DNA of 64,000 nt, taken from the NCBI GenBank assembly GCA_009763385.1, contig CM019823.1, positions 169,910,302 through 169,974,301 of the forward strand, in the 5' to 3' direction. Origin of the DNA: Coix lacryma-jobi var. lacryma-jobi. Lineage: Eukaryota > Streptophyta > Magnoliopsida > Poales > Poaceae. Below, one piece after another: positions 34,647 through 47,469 of the stretch. Under the pieces are notes generated by a model that was given only the letters and a program-made list of their open reading frames with translations, did not search any database and was not told the origin of the DNA. The position numbers and the translations under genes are program-made. Position 1 is the first letter of the stretch; each line of letters begins with the position of its first letter.

Positions 34647-37600
34647 CTTCTCCAGCTCTGAGTAGTTCAGTTTTGCACCCGAAAGGGCCTCGGAGACGAA
34701 ATAGATTGGGAACTGCGTCATCCTGTTTTCATGCTCCTTTTCTTCCACCAGTACTGCGCTTACGGTGGTGTGCGATGCTGCGAGATACAGCAAGAGTGTC
34801 GCTTCCGGCGAAGGTTTGGATAGCGTGGTCAGTTTTGTCAAATATTCCTTTAGTTGCTGAAAGGCCTGCCGCTGCTCGTCCCCCCAATCGAAAGGGTCGG
34901 AGCTACGCAGAGTTCGGAAGAAAGGCAGTCCTTTTTCAGCGGACCTTGCGATAAATCTGTTCAAAGAAGCCAGCCTTCCTGTCAATTTTTGCACTTGCTT
35001 TCGGTTTGAGGGCGGTTGCATGTTGATGATTGCCGCTATCTTGTCGGGATTAGCTTCAATTCCTCTTGCCGATACTAGGCAACCGAGGAGCTTGCCTTTC
35101 TTGATGCCGAAAATGCACTTGTCAGGGTTTAGCTTTAAACCGCTCTTCCGGAGATTGCCGAAAGTCTCGAGCAAATCTGCCTGATGATCTTCCTATCTAT
35201 CGCTCTTGACCACTATATCGTCAACGTAGGCCAACAAGTTTTTCTTTTGCTTCTGGCTTTCGAACACTTTGTCGGTCATTCGCGAGAAAGTAGGCCCTGC
35301 ATTCCGCAGCCCTTCCGGCATTCGCCGGTAGTAGTATGTGCCTGTAGGGGTGATGAAACTGGTTTTCTCCTCATCGTCGGGATGGAGCCAAATCTGGTGA
35401 TAGCCTGAAAAACAATCTAGCAAGCTCATTATTTCACAACCAGATGCAATGTCGACAAGCTTGTCGATACGAGGCAAAGGATACGGATCCTTCGGGCAGC
35501 ATTTGTTGAGGTCGGTGAAATCGACGCACATTCGCCATTTTCCATTTTTCTTTTTCACCAAGACGACATTGGCTAGCCATTCGGGATACCGGACTGGCCG
35601 AATTACTCCAGCGTCGAGTAATCTTTGTACTTCGGCTTTTGCTGCGTCAGCCCTTTCGTTTGACATCTTTCTCAGTTTTTGCTTTCTGGGTTTAGCGCCG
35701 CTTGCAATGTTCAAACTGTGCTGGGCGAGATCCCTGCTAACGCCTTGCAAGTCGCTTGCGGACCAAGCGAAAATGTCATCATTGTTCGCGAGGAAGGATG
35801 CCAAAGCGTTCCTTTCTTCCTCCGGCATGCTTGACCCAATGTGCACGACTCTTTCGGGCCTGGAGGCCGCGAGCGGAATTCTTGTCGTTTCTTCGGCTGC
35901 CCCAACCTTGCATTCCGACGGGCTGACGATAGCATGCTCTTCGGTGGTTGCTTGCGGTTCGTTTTTATTCGCCACCTCATTGATAAGGCTGTAGCCTGGG
36001 GTTGGCCTTCCCTCTATTCTTCTAGAGGCTTGCTGGTCTCCGTGTACAGTGATGATGCCGAAAGGAGATGGCATTTTCATGCACAGGTAGCTTTGCTTAA
36101 TGACGACGTCAAACCTGTTGGTGAAGCCTCTGCCGAAAATGGCAGTGTATGGATAGTCCATGTTTACTATGTCGAATGTCAGTGTTTCGGTGCGGACTCT
36201 TTCTCCTTCGGCGAAAGATACAGGGACGTGCTTTTTGCCGATAGCGTCAATTTTCCTTCCTCCGAACCCATACAGTGAGTTGCTGGCGGGGTCCAGACTG
36301 CGCCTGTCGAATCCCATTGCTTCGAAAGCTTTGACGAATAAGATGTCAGCTGAGCTTCCGGTATCAATCAGAATGTTGTGCAAGGTGAAACCGGCCACAT
36401 TGGCCGTGGCGACGAAAGCGTCACAATGCGGGTAGTCGCGGACTTTGAAATCAGACTCATCAAAGCGTATCGGCGCTAGCGACCAAGCTGGCCTGTTCAA
36501 TGGAAGCCTTGGTGATATCGTCTGGACCCTCCGATGATAGTCCTTTCTCGCCCTTTTGCTTTCGTGCTCCAAGTTGGATCCGCCCGTGATAGCAAAAATG
36601 TGCCCTCTTGACGGAAGGATGTTGTTGATTGCGCTAGTTTCATTTTCCATCTCCTGCACCTGATGGAAACCCGGCTGTGCTTGCTGCCCCTGAGGTTGGG
36701 TCTGAACCGGAAGCGCCGGCGGCGGCGTTGGCTGACGCTGGTAGTGCATAGGTGACGAAACTGCCACCGACTGTGGTGCGTAGACCGGAAGCTGGTAACT
36801 CTGATACGCCGGATTGTACCAATGCAAGTTTTGGGGATGCATGTACTGCGGGGGGTGCACAGGCGTGCTTGCGTAATTGCCGCGTGTTGTTGCCGCTGCT
36901 GCCGGGTCTTGGGAATTGTGGAAGACATGCTTGGAGCTTTCGGCAGAGGCTGAGGCTTGGTCTTTGTCTTTCAGCTCTTTTGCCATCTTGCTATATTTGC
37001 AGTCACGGGTGGTGTGACCAAAATTGCCATCGCAAATGACGCAATATGGTGGCCTGGGTCCTCTTCCGCGGCCTCTGCCGTCTCGACCGCCGCGCCCTGT
37101 CCTTCCGCCGCGTCCTCCGCGGAAAGGCTGATCAAACCCTCTCTGGGGCTGAAAGTCGGCCACATCGGGCCTCGCCGTGCCTGCCGCTGATTGTGCTGGT
37201 TCCTCCTGTAGACTGTTGATTGACCGAAAGGGCCTGACAATTCTTTGATTTGGCACGGGCGGTGGTCGGCTTGCTTTCGTCGCTTGCCTCTGCATCATTC
37301 GGGCAGCCTTACGTCGCCGAAAGTCGTCATCCGACCTCGCGTACGCATTCATCACATCAAACAATTCCTTAACATCTTTCGGTGGCTCTCTGGATAGGTG
37401 AGCAGCGCACTGTCCAGTCCCCAAGCCTTCGATGGCTGCTGCGATCACCGCGGCTTCCGGCACATTCGGCGCTTGGGCCTTCAGTTGGATGAAGCGTTTG
37501 AGGTACTCAGATAGGGGCTCGTCGTCTTGCTGGGTGCAATTCATGAGGTCCCGCGTGGTCTTGACGTCCGGTCGGAATCCTTGGAAAGTGGCCAGCAGCT

Positions 37601-38423
37601 CGGCTTTCAGCTGTGCCCATGAATAGATGGACAGTGGCTTGAGAGTGGTGTACCAATCGTGGGCCACGTCCTCGACTGCCAGGATGAGAGATTTTGCCAA
37701 AGCCTGATTGTCTCCTCCTGCCGAAAATACCGTCGTCTCATAGCTTGCCAAGAACTTGCGTGGGTTCGCTTTACCGTCGAAAGTCGGAATGCGGGGCTTG
37801 TAATTGAGTGGCCACGGGTGAGCTTGCAACTCCCTCGAGAGTGGAGAGGTTTCGTCGATGGCGTTGCCGAAAGCTGGCGGTTGCTCTCGCCTCGGCGTGA
37901 ATACGTCTTCTTGCGCTATCGGATCGGGGTCCGCCCTGGCCCTTTGTAGCTCCTGAATTTCCTTCTCGAGTTGCCTCTTTTGCGACTCAGCTCGCCGAAT
38001 GGCGTTGCGAGTCTCGTCTTCTCTTGCTTTCGCCGCCAACTACTGTTGCAGCTGGTCTCTTTGCAACAACAGCCTTTCGATTTCCCCTTGCTGCTGGGCC
38101 AGCGTCTTGATTGCTTGGGCGTGTCTTGTGATTTCGTCATCGTCTTCATCCTCATCATCGAACTCGTCCTCGACGTGCCCATCCGGCGTGCCGTCTCTGC
38201 CCAAAGTCCGCTGATCCAGAGGCCGCATGCCCTGGGTCGTCAATGCTCCCGGCGGTGGCTGCGCTTCTATCGACGGAGCGCCGCCGAAAGGTGGCGGCTC
38301 TGCGACTGCGTTTGGTAGAACCTGGCTAGCTCGGACTGAAACCGCGACGGTGCCGAAAGCATCCTTTCTTGCGGCGATAGTCTCCAGATTGTCGACCGCT
38401 TTCGGCGCTTTCCTTGGTGGCAT
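34647..38423 (-). pseudogene. Element A gag, protease and reverse transcriptase
   Basis: Starts near MPPRKAPKAVDN (38423) shortly after the primer-binding site. A TAG at 38042-38040 follows LLLQRDQLQQ, and the same frame continues for 948 codons: gag domain (HPWPLNYKPRIPTFDGKANP region), a zinc-knuckle variant CVICDGNFGHTTRDC (one residue longer than the usual CCHC spacing), protease ILIDTGSSADIL and reverse transcriptase ending AYVDDIVVKS. A second TAG at 35195-35193 is followed in the same frame by the RT thumb and first RNase H part, up to the chromovirus at 34641. Both stops could be single substitutions of sense codons. Domain order and the DTGSS protease fit Tat elements. Confidence 0.87.
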
Positions 38424-38441
38424 GGTAAGCTCGGGCGACAA

Positions 38442-38456
38442 CCACGGTGGGCGCCA
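38442..38456 (-). other. Primer-binding site of element A
   Basis: On the minus strand TGGCGCCCACCGTGG lies one base from the 5' LTR, the position and TGG start expected for a tRNA-primed site. I do not assign the tRNA. Confidence 0.8.
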
Positions 38457-38457
38457 A

Positions 38458-39262
38458 TGTTGTTTCAGGACCGAGTCCTTGAAACAGCGGGTTGTCGCAC
38501 GAACGAAAGCGCAAAGCGAAAGCTCAAAGCGAACAGGGGAGTGGAGAAGTGGTAGAAGTGAACAGTGTCCCCCCCTCCCCCTTGGGAGGTTGGGAGCTTT
38601 TTATATTAATCCAGATCAATTTGAAAGTACAAGAATGCCCTTCCAACCACTCTGCTATAATTACAATGATGCCCTGCTCAACTACTCCATGGTTGTACGC
38701 CGCCTTTTCTGGCGCGAGGGGCATCATCGTAACTTCGCCATCTGGTGGGCCCAGCGTCCCCCGGCTCCTCTTCCTGGCCGGTGGGCCCGCTCCCTTTGAC
38801 CCAGGCTTCCGTCGCCCTGCGAAAACCTAAGAAAAACCAAAGTCATGAATGACGAAAACTCTCGCCGGGAACGCTGGGCTCCTTTCGCGCGAATGCTTCC
38901 TTTCGCACGAAAACTCCGTCCCACTCCGGTCATGCGGACCGGAGGCGAATGCCTGCTTCCGCGCGAATGCTTCCTTTCGCATGAAAGCTCCGCCTTCCCT
39001 TGGTCCGCAAGCCGAAACGCGTGCTTCCGCGCGAATGCTTTCTTTCGCACGAAAGCTCCGCCTCCCTACTTCGGTCATGCGGACCGGAGGCGAATGCCTG
39101 CTTCCGCGCGAATGCTTCCTTTCGCACGAAAGCTCCGCCTCCCCTTGTACCGCAGGCCGAAATGCGTGCTTCCGCGCGAATGCTCCCTTCCGCACGAAAG
39201 CATCATCATCTTTCGGTAAAATGCGGGCCGGAGGCGCCTGCGGTCTGGGTGCCGCCCCAACA
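38458..39262 (-). repeat. 5' LTR of element A (805 bp)
   Basis: Matches 8285-9089 at all but about three positions. Minus-strand TATA box at 38598-38605. Followed by the TSD CAAGG at 39263-39267. Confidence 0.93.
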
Positions 39263-39315
39263 CAAGGTATTGTATAAGTCAACTGTGGGTTACAATTATG
39301 TTTTTTTATATTCAG

Positions 39316-41022
39316 ATATTGCAGATGGTATGAAATCAGTGGTTGACAATGATTCTTATTATTCCATAAAGGTGATGATTTAACTTTATTTGGATTTTAT
39401 ATATGGATACATCTTTCATTTTCTTCTTGCCTAAACATCATACATTATCTTATTTGAATTAGGATTCCTCTTCAGATCTGGACAATGACATCTCACGAGG
39501 TTACCTTTATTGTATAACTAAGAAAAAAGTGATCTTTTATTTTGATTCTAGGGCTAGCCGGCACATGAGTGGTGATAAGAATATTATAAAAAATCTTCAC
39601 AGAGTTGCAAAGCAGGACTGGTTAAAAGTATACACCGCTGACGGCGCCGTCATTTGTTTAGATAGGGCTGGACAGGTTGAGTATGGTGATATTACTTTGA
39701 GTCCAGTTTTTTACATGGAAGGTCTCAAGGTTAACATAATTTCAGTTGGTCAGTTGGATGATGGAAAAAATTTAATTAATCTTGGAGATAGTAGAATCAA
39801 TGTCTTCAATAAAGAGACAGGTTTTGTGATAGGTGAAGGTATTCTGCATCACACAAATAATAAATATATTGCTAGGAACATTAATAGCTGTCATGAGTTG
39901 AGCCTTGGCAAGAAAAAAATGAGATCAAAGCAGGCTAGTAATTCTGAAGCTCAGCACAGTGAAAAGGATGTGCTATTTGGGGAGCCACAAACTGAAAGTG
40001 AAAAGGTATGGTTTCATCCATTGTAGCAATATTTTAAATTATATGCCTCTGATCTTTAATCCTTTGTTATTCTGTATAAGTTCCATCCGTTCATCCGTTG
40101 TAGTAATATTTTAAGTTGTATGCGTTTGATCTCTAATCATTTTGTTATTTTTGTAGAAATTGTTGTGGATGATCGATTGTTTTTGTGAGAATCATATGAC
40201 TGGCAATAAGGATCTTCTCTGCAATACGAAGCCCGTGAATTTTTTTTTTTTGCCACAGCAAAAGGGGAAATAGTAGCAATAGCAACTGAGCAAGGCGACG
40301 TCAATACAGATACTGTAGTATTGATTGGTGTACTCTACTGCCCAGGAATTAGGTATAAGTGTATGATTCTTTTTCAATATGATTTATTGCTTTTTGGAAT
40401 ATTTTAGGAGTTGTAGCTTAGTTTTTTAGTTGTAAATATGTTGTGGGATTGGAGTAAAATTATCAAGAATGAGGCTCGCATGCCTCAGAGTATCGGAGTA
40501 GAAGTAGTAGAGAGGAAGAGGAAGGAGCACGGATAGCCGAAGGAGTAGAGGAGGAACTGAGTAAGGAGCCTGCAAGGGAGGCTTTGGGATTTGAGGGGCT
40601 TTTAGTTCGTATTTGGCTAGTGGGTTGGCTGCTTGTTGGGGTGTGGCCTATGGAATCTTCTATTTCCCCTCTAAAAATACTTATATATGTCGTCTATCTT
40701 GCCTTGCATTACACCTATTTCTTATATGCTCAGTCAGTTATTTGTCTTATTTTGTGCTGAAAACAGAGAGAACATCATCTCCGAAGGAAAATTGGATCGT
40801 GAAGGATATTCCTTTATAAGAAGTGCGCGTAAATACAAGATACAGCATAGGAGAAGCAATGAAATTGTTGGCTTTGCGGATCAGGACGAAAGCTTGATAT
40901 ATCGTGTAAAGAAGTCTCATCCTTTCCAAAACCCATATTCCAAACGTTCAAGGAAAGATGAATCTGTGGGTCCATCTTTGAAGCGTCCTATAAGAAGAAA
41001 TAAACACCTATTTGGTAGATGA
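39316..41022 (+). pseudogene. Decayed host gene made of Copia Pol-derived beta-barrel modules
   Basis: I read exons 39316-39371, 39473-40005, 40157-40352 and 40767-41022, with canonical GT and AG ends and matching phases. Exon 2 encodes FYFDSRASRHMSGDKN and later GLKVNIISVGQLDDG, the protease/pre-integrase part of Copia Pol (TNT 1-94-like domain). Exon 3 begins a second such module (HMTGNKDLLCNTKPVN...VLIGVLYCPGI). The protease signature DSGAS is DSRAS, so catalysis is lost. The last exon is basic and ends RNKHLFGR. Exon 3 has a T-run (40241-40251) one base off, which breaks the frame. Element A is inserted just upstream, so earlier exons would lie left of the window. Intron-bearing genes with this module are a known grass family; function unknown. 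Confidence 0.6.
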
Positions 41023-43605
41023 GTTATTTGAGAGTACTTGAAGAAAAGCTTGCACGAGTTGTACAAAAAGATTTTTGTAGGAAACTTGTATTGACGTTAC
41101 ATTGTTACTAGTAAGGTTGTTTCTATGCTGCGCGGCTGCAGGTTGCATCTGCTCGAAATCTAAGTGTAGTAAGGATATATATAGCTGATTTAGTATGGTT
41201 ATCCCAAGTAGCGGCGTAGCTCTCCAGCAGCAGCGTCAGTGTTCATTGCAGACACTGACTAGAGACGAGCACCAGATGAAATGGAGAACGTTTCTTTCTG
41301 AGTCTCTTTGGCTCCTGGTAATATAATGTAATTTCACTGTTCAGGTACATGGTATCTAATTACAGAGAGAGTTGTGCTTGAATCTTGCACGGATTCTGAA
41401 TCCCAATCCTCCTTTGAAGTGTGAACCGAACCTTCCCTTGCTACGGAGTTCAGGAAGCAAACCAGTCAGTGTCCATGCTTACCATGCCTTCCGTTGCAAA
41501 TCAGGCATTCATCTGCAGCTGCAATATAATGCTCATCCGTCGATGTCCGTCGCTCAGTGTTCAGATCTCAGACATGTGAAGAAGAGGACGCTGGAGAACA
41601 GCATGCGGCGCTGCTCTTTCTAAAAAAACACTTCATAAACAGCATGCTTATTATTACCTGCCTGCCTGCTGATGAGAATGTTGAGAACATGGACGCCTGC
41701 CCTGCAAGTGCAAGGCTGGCAGGCTGCAGCCTCCCTTGGTCGCTCAGGTTTTGCTGATCTCGAACACCAAACGGGAAGCTCGGCGGATCGCTGCCGTTTC
41801 CATGGGTCATGGGGAATGAAGCCTGGTCCGAAGCCTTCGGACCGGACATCATTCCCCTCGACAGCCATGGAGCTACCGGCTCGACGACGCAGCAGCAGGA
41901 GCAGGATGGGAGAAGAAACGTCATGCACGCACGCGAAGCTCATCATGTGCCCCGTGTAAGCGCCGAGCGCAACCCATAAATATGCAGCGACGGGGAAGGA
42001 GGAAGAGGGGGAGCGGACGCCGAGAGCGCCGGACGCGACAGCGGAGAAGATCTCGGGCCGGGCGTGCCCGGCCCGCGATCAGATGCTATTCGCGTCGCTT
42101 TCTCTTCGCGACGGCGCGGCCCGGTCGACAGGGCGATCTGGAACGCGCGCGCGCGGGGGGGCAAAGGGGCGATGGACCGCGACCCGGCGATCGGCGGTCG
42201 ATCGTCCGTTGCTTGCCGTGGCGACGGGTCCGGCGCGAAGCGATTCGAGGTGCAAAGCGCGGTGGCTTTTGCGCCCCACTTGAGACGGGAAAGCTAGGGG
42301 GGAGGCTCGCTGAGCATCAGTAGCAGAGGAGCACGAGGGGAGCCGATCGAGCCTTGGAATGGAATCCCATCGTCGTCAGTCGTCACCACCACATGCTACT
42401 AGTCGGGATTCCAAGCTTAAGGATCAAGCTACAGCGGATGCCACGGCGCAGGTTTCCGTTGGCGCCTTTTTTGTTTCAAAAGTCAGTGTCAGCGCATCAT
42501 ATCATCACCTGGTTTCGGCGGTTGTAGCGCTTTCGCCTTTGGATAACGCTAGCAGTTGGACTTTTTTTTGAGTTACTGATAACATAAACAGACGGACATC
42601 AGCATGAATTTATGCTCAGTTTTGACATGTTCAATTCTGGGCAACAACAGGTTACTACGTGGGTGGACTGTTTCATCAGATGTGCACAACCTCGTCACTG
42701 CACGAACCCACTACATCAGTCCTTTATCTAAAGGACAATCTAGGAAAATTTCCATTTCTTCGTATTTCAAAAAAGAAAATTACAGATATGAAAAGCATAA
42801 CTACCACATAAATAGCATGTGGTGAAAAGAGGGATATGGGAAAGAGGAACAAGGATTATCGTGATATCTTCAGCAGCAAGGATGAAGGATACTAGCAGGT
42901 TGTTGAATTGCCACACAAATGAGCAGATAGAGGAATCTACACATGAGGAAAACAAATTTGTACACCACAATTACCGACAAATAACAAGACATAATAACTG
43001 AAAAAGTCTTGAATTATCACCTCCAAGCAAAGCAACAACATAGATGAAACCCAACAAATGATGAACCCTATCAGAACTCATGGAAATTAGAGGTATATAT
43101 GGGGAAGAAAAGCATATCTACAACTACAAAGGAATGGAGTTTTACATCATGTGTGCCATGAATCGAGCCCAAACATGCAGAAAACCAAAATGGGAAAGAA
43201 TAGAGCCACCACCATTGGACTCCATGAATCGAGTAACAAGAAATAGTGGGAAAAAATGTAACATGTTACCCTGCTAGCTGCGGGAGCAGAAACACTATGT
43301 GATGATGAAAGGGGAAGGAGACCCAAAGTGGGTATGACGAGGGAAAGAATAGAGATGGGTAGGAGTGGTGAATGTATAACGCGACCAAATGGTTCAAAAT
43401 GGAGACCGAAAATCCTAGATTTTTCGTGTATGCCCACCTACATCAGGAGAGACACTATGCATGCTTGCTAGTTGTTACTGTCTGAGCTCATGCGACTAAT
43501 GCAAGCCAAGTCATGGATAACGTTTCCTAGGAGTAAGATTCTTGAGGTTTTGCATGCCTTGGGCCAAGTCTAGCTCAAGATCTATATAACCGATCACTTA
43601 TTTAC
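41023..43605. other. Intergenic stretch, no convincing gene
   Basis: A hairpin GGTCCGAAG-C-CTTCGGACC lies at 41825-41843. A GC-rich part at 41980-42300 follows a TATA-like CATAAATATG (41975), but no frame looks like a known protein. The rest is AT-rich with nothing I recognise. Confidence 0.4.
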
Positions 43606-43607
43606 TA

Positions 43608-43863
43608 CTCCCTCTGTCCCTGAAAGAAGCAATTCCTAGGATCCGTGCCGGTCAAACTTTTTAAACTTTGACTAACTTTATAGAAAAAATAATAACTTCT
43701 ATGATATAAAATAGACATATTATAAAAATATATTCTATGATATAGCTAATGATATGAATTTGGTATCATCAATCTTGATAGTTTTTTCAAGAAATTCAGT
43801 CAAAGTTCAAAAAGTTTGACTTAAGACAACTCTAGAAATTGATTCTTTCAGGGACGGAGGGAG
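43608..43863. mobile_element. Stowaway MITE (256 bp)
   Basis: Ends CTCCCTCTGTCCCTGAAAG and, inverted, CTTTCAGGGACGGAGGGAG, flanked by TA (43606-43607 and 43864-43865). Non-coding, Tc1/mariner-derived. Confidence 0.9.
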
Positions 43864-43865
43864 TA

Positions 43866-44445
43866 CATGCCGCGAGCAAACCAAATCTAACAACTAATCA
43901 TATCCTTTATGTGAATTGGAAGAAACTTGTCTTCCTTTTCTTATTGATGATGCCACTATTTTCTTTTGTGCTAGTGTTTCAATTTTGAAGGTAAGCTTAG
44001 ACATTTTAAGAGATTCAAGCATGAGCTTAGTCTATGTTTTTTTTATTATAGAGCAATAGTAATCTAGTTTGCGAGTTCAATAGCTTGAAATACTCCTTAT
44101 CTAGTTACAAGTGGATCACTTAACCTGTCGTTAATCAGATTGAGGTCCGAAAGTTGTTTTTGTGTGACGTCGACTCCACCACGTACGCAACCAACGAACT
44201 TTGTAAAATGAGTTTAAAAAAAAAACTTTGGAAAATGAGTTTTAGAAAAAACTTTCGAAAATGTACATGGTGCCATTGCGAAATGCGAGGGTCCCCGGCT
44301 CCCCGCAACGCAAACCCTCCAACTAAACCGGTCGCGTCATCGGACGGTCCACAAGCCCCTCCTGCGCCGCGCAGCCGTCTCCAACGGCCGATACGTGCCC
44401 GTCTGCCCGAGTCGCATCCCCTCGTTGAGCTCGACAGCGACGACC
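43866..44445 (+). other. Upstream region of XRCC4
   Basis: AT-rich up to about 44270, then GC-rich 5'-UTR-like sequence. I see no clear TATA box; an upstream in-frame ATG at 44395 extends the frame by 17 codons. Confidence 0.4.
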
Positions 44446-46824
44446 ATGGCGGCGGCCTCTTCTGCGGCGCCGGCGAGACACAGCTGCGCGAAGCTCTCAG
44501 TGCCAGTGGAGGACCCCAAGGCGGTGGCGGCCGGCGCCGGCACCGTCTTCGTCAAAGCCACGTGGCTGCCGTCCCGCTTCTCCCTCGCCGTGACCGACGG
44601 TGCCGGCGCGTGGATCGCCGACGCCTCCGACCACGAGGTGCGCCTCCGCGCCGAGCAGTGGGACCAGCCCGTCTCCGATTACCTCGCGCTCGCCGAGCGC
44701 TACCTCGCCTTCCAACAGCCTGATTCCACGTATTCCTTCCACGACGCCGGCAAAGGGAACCGCAGGGTCAGTCCGTTCGGCTCTTCTCGCCCAATTAGTT
44801 CATCTTACCGTGCTGTTGAGTAGATTGAATGGTTAGCTCATTCTAGGCTAGGTTGAAAAACTGACCTATTCGATTTCACATGGACGCAAGTCTGCAAGAG
44901 GTTATTATTTCAGGTTTACACTACCACGTTTGAAGCTCATTTAGGTCATTTTCCCCATGGATTTTAGACTCAGAGTATTTCAGGACGTCTTTTTCTTAGT
45001 TCACACAAGTCGCCGATTTCTGTCAGCAATGTTGGATGTGGACCTTTCATGGGACCTACCGATGTGTTCTGAAATTCGTATGCGCCTACACTGACCCGTC
45101 CCATAAAAAACGTTAATGAGTTCTTCAGAAAACTAAAGTTATAAAAATTGCTGGATTAAGGTGCCACTGTATGCTGATTTGATAATACTTTGGCATTTGC
45201 TGACCTTTCAACAAACATTTTGTGTGGTGGTCATTACTAATGATGGCCTGTTGCAAACTTGTCATATATCCCTTTCAAGAATAAGAGGGAGAGGTGGCCA
45301 TCTTTTTCACTTACAAAGGTCACCTGAAAGCATTTATAATTCCAATAGTTTTAAATAATAACAGTAAGACAGTTTGAGGTAGGGTCAACCACAGTTGAGA
45401 TGGAACTAATATGCTGGCCTCCAAACAGGCCCTAAAGGACCAAGAAAAAGTTCAGGCAATAGACATAGACCAACCTTCAGACGTTAGCATATAGACCAGG
45501 ACTTGGAACTGAAAATAACTTTTATCATAGTATGTGCTCACCACCACCTCTAGTACTGATTAGTTCCTTCACATTTGGCTGTCTTGATTCTTCATATCTA
45601 GGCTTAGTAATTAGTTAGAGTTGTCACTATTTACCATCTTGAAACATGAAGATGTATTGCACTTGAGTTTAAATATGTTCATGTGGCTATTATGTGTCTA
45701 ACATTCATACCAGTCTTCCAGCTTCTCAGATTTCTTCGTATTTGCTTATTTCCCTTGAATATTTTTGCCTTGTTCCATTTTAGCTCTCGTGGACATTTGA
45801 CAGACAAGGCACCAAGTTGGAATGGCGATGGAAGCTGCAGCCTTCACCAAACACGCAGCAGACTATATCTGGGATCCTCGATTTTCTTATGGATGCAAAT
45901 ATACGCTTGAGTGTACGCCCCTTTGCTTTACCTCTTCCATTTCAGACTACCTGTGATTCTGAAAAGGGCTTGCTAATCTATGCTTATGTTGAATTTAAAG
46001 ATGACCCAGGGGTGATTTGGTTCTTGAGGTGCAGATGAATATGAACTTGATTTTCCTGAATTGCTCACACAACTACCAGCTACTGAACCGCTTCAGCGCA
46101 TTTCTTACTTGGGCCTAAATTTACTAAATTCTTTATATTTCTTTATTTAGGAAGAGGTTGTTAGGAAAACACAATCCTTTGACAAGTTGAAACAAGAAGC
46201 TGAGAAGTGCTTGCAACAAAGTGAAAGATTTAACAATGAGAAAGCTGAGTTCGAGCAAGCCACCTTTTCAAAGGTACAATTTCTTATATGTTACCATGTT
46301 CATTCGGCAACTATTGCAGGTGATAGTTTCTTATGCAGCTCCGTACGAAATTCAGCATACTGATGTGTGTACCCTTGGCTTCTTTGCGTTGATGTACACT
46401 GTTATTACCTAAAACACTAGTTGCTGGGTCTTGCCTTTTTGCTCCCTTTCATGTTGATGGTTTAGATGCCAATTCTTTTCTCATTCAGTTACAGTTTTGA
46501 TCTTAATTTATTTATGCATTACTCACTATTTTTCTGTATCTCTAGTTTGTGGATGTGTTAAATTCGAAGAAGGCCAAGCTCAGACAACTCAGAGATAAAG
46601 TTGTGGAACTCGAGTCCACTGGCAAGCCTGCAAAGGAGGAGGTGGAGCAGGAGGAGGAGAACTCAACGGACCGGACAGAGCTCTTCGAGGGAGAGAGTGA
46701 CAAAGAAGCAAGCGTCAAAGATGAACCCTCTGAGACAGGCAGCGGCAACGTCCATAGTTCTCCTGAGAAATCCGCAGCCACCTCCAGAGGAAGAGGGAGA
46801 GGTCGCAAGAGAGCGAAAAAATAG
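44446..46824 (+). CDS. XRCC4: DNA repair protein XRCC4
   Basis: Four exons: 44446-44766, 45784-45912, 46151-46273 and 46546-46824, each a whole number of codons, 283 aa in total (the Arabidopsis protein is of similar size). Residues 1-150 form the head domain (ARHSCAKLSV near the N-terminus, LSWTFDRQGTKLEWRW at 108-123). The coiled-coil stalk spans roughly 130-215 (SGILDFLMDANIRLSEEVV, FVDVLNSKKAKLRQLRDK), where DNA ligase IV binds in this family. The tail is acidic, Ser-rich and ends in a basic RGRGRGRKRAKK, a likely nuclear signal. In the family XRCC4 holds ligase IV at double-strand breaks for non-homologous end joining in the nucleus. I chose the ATG at 44446 (MAAASSAAP); 44395 is possible. 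The gene looks intact. Confidence 0.92.
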
Positions 46825-47469
46825 ACTGGATGAAGCAAGCTAACTGCCTAGACTGACAATAGAGGGTCCTACTACTTGGAAATCATTAGCCGTTGTGGTG
46901 TGTCTGTCATGGAAGTATCCAACCAGTCTCATTTCCAAGAGCATGTGTCTTTCATGTACCTTGTGAGGTCCATCTGAAGCTGTGGCCTTCGTGGTCTATC
47001 ATCCTAAAGTAGTCGGAAATGTTCTTCACGTGTTTTGGGCAGAGTAACGAACCAAAACAATATTCAACATTGTACCGTGAACTGACTATGAGTCTGCTTT
47101 GGTGCATCAGTGGAGAATATTTGCATTTCATCACATGTGTTTTGTCCTCACGGTCGTTTTCACTTCCCCCTCCGAGGCTCCGAGACTTATTTTTCTTTGC
47201 ATGGAAAAACGAAAGAAAAAAAGGGGACAAATGTTTGACCACGTGTTTTTAGTGCATTTAGGCCAGGGCGACCAGTCAGTTTGCAGAGTCAAGTATTCAG
47301 AGTGCTCCTAGCGTGTTGGCTGTTTCGACCAAATAATCGGTCTGGGCTTCAGTTTTCACGCGGCAAAACATTTCCTGCGGCTGCGGTTGACCACCACCTG
47401 CTCCCCCCCGCAACCTTCGCGGCAGACGGGGAAGCTCCGGCTTCGGCGGGAGAGCAAGCGGGAAGACGA
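46825..47469. other. 3' flank of XRCC4 and upstream part of the next transcript
   Basis: No ORF is supported. GC-rich sequence from 47390 may be the 5' UTR of the candidate gene starting at 47470. Confidence 0.4.

Larger units (their letters stand above)
8285..39262 (-). mobile_element. Tat-lineage Ty3/gypsy element A, complete but with two nested insertions
   Basis: Bounded by 805-bp LTRs (8285-9089 and 38458-39262) and the TSD CAAGG. In minus orientation it has: 5' LTR, primer-binding site, gag, aspartic protease, reverse transcriptase, an archaeal-type RNase H, integrase, tandem arrays, antisense gene, 3' LTR. The second RNase H (RVT_3 type) and the antisense gene place it in the Tat lineage. 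Without the nested LTR and chromovirus the element would be about 14.7 kb. The LTRs differ at about three sites by eye (8354, 8807 and 8933 against their partners), so the insertion looks recent. Gag-pol is interrupted by two TAG codons and one frameshift, so this copy should not be autonomous. Confidence 0.9.

Noticed and set aside
41568..41959. ORFs on both strands downstream of the decayed Copia-derived gene
   Set aside because: No recognisable domain and overlapping frames on both strands.
44395..44445. Upstream start for XRCC4
   Set aside because: The extra 17 residues do not fit the family N-terminus; the ATG at 44446 directly precedes the conserved head domain.
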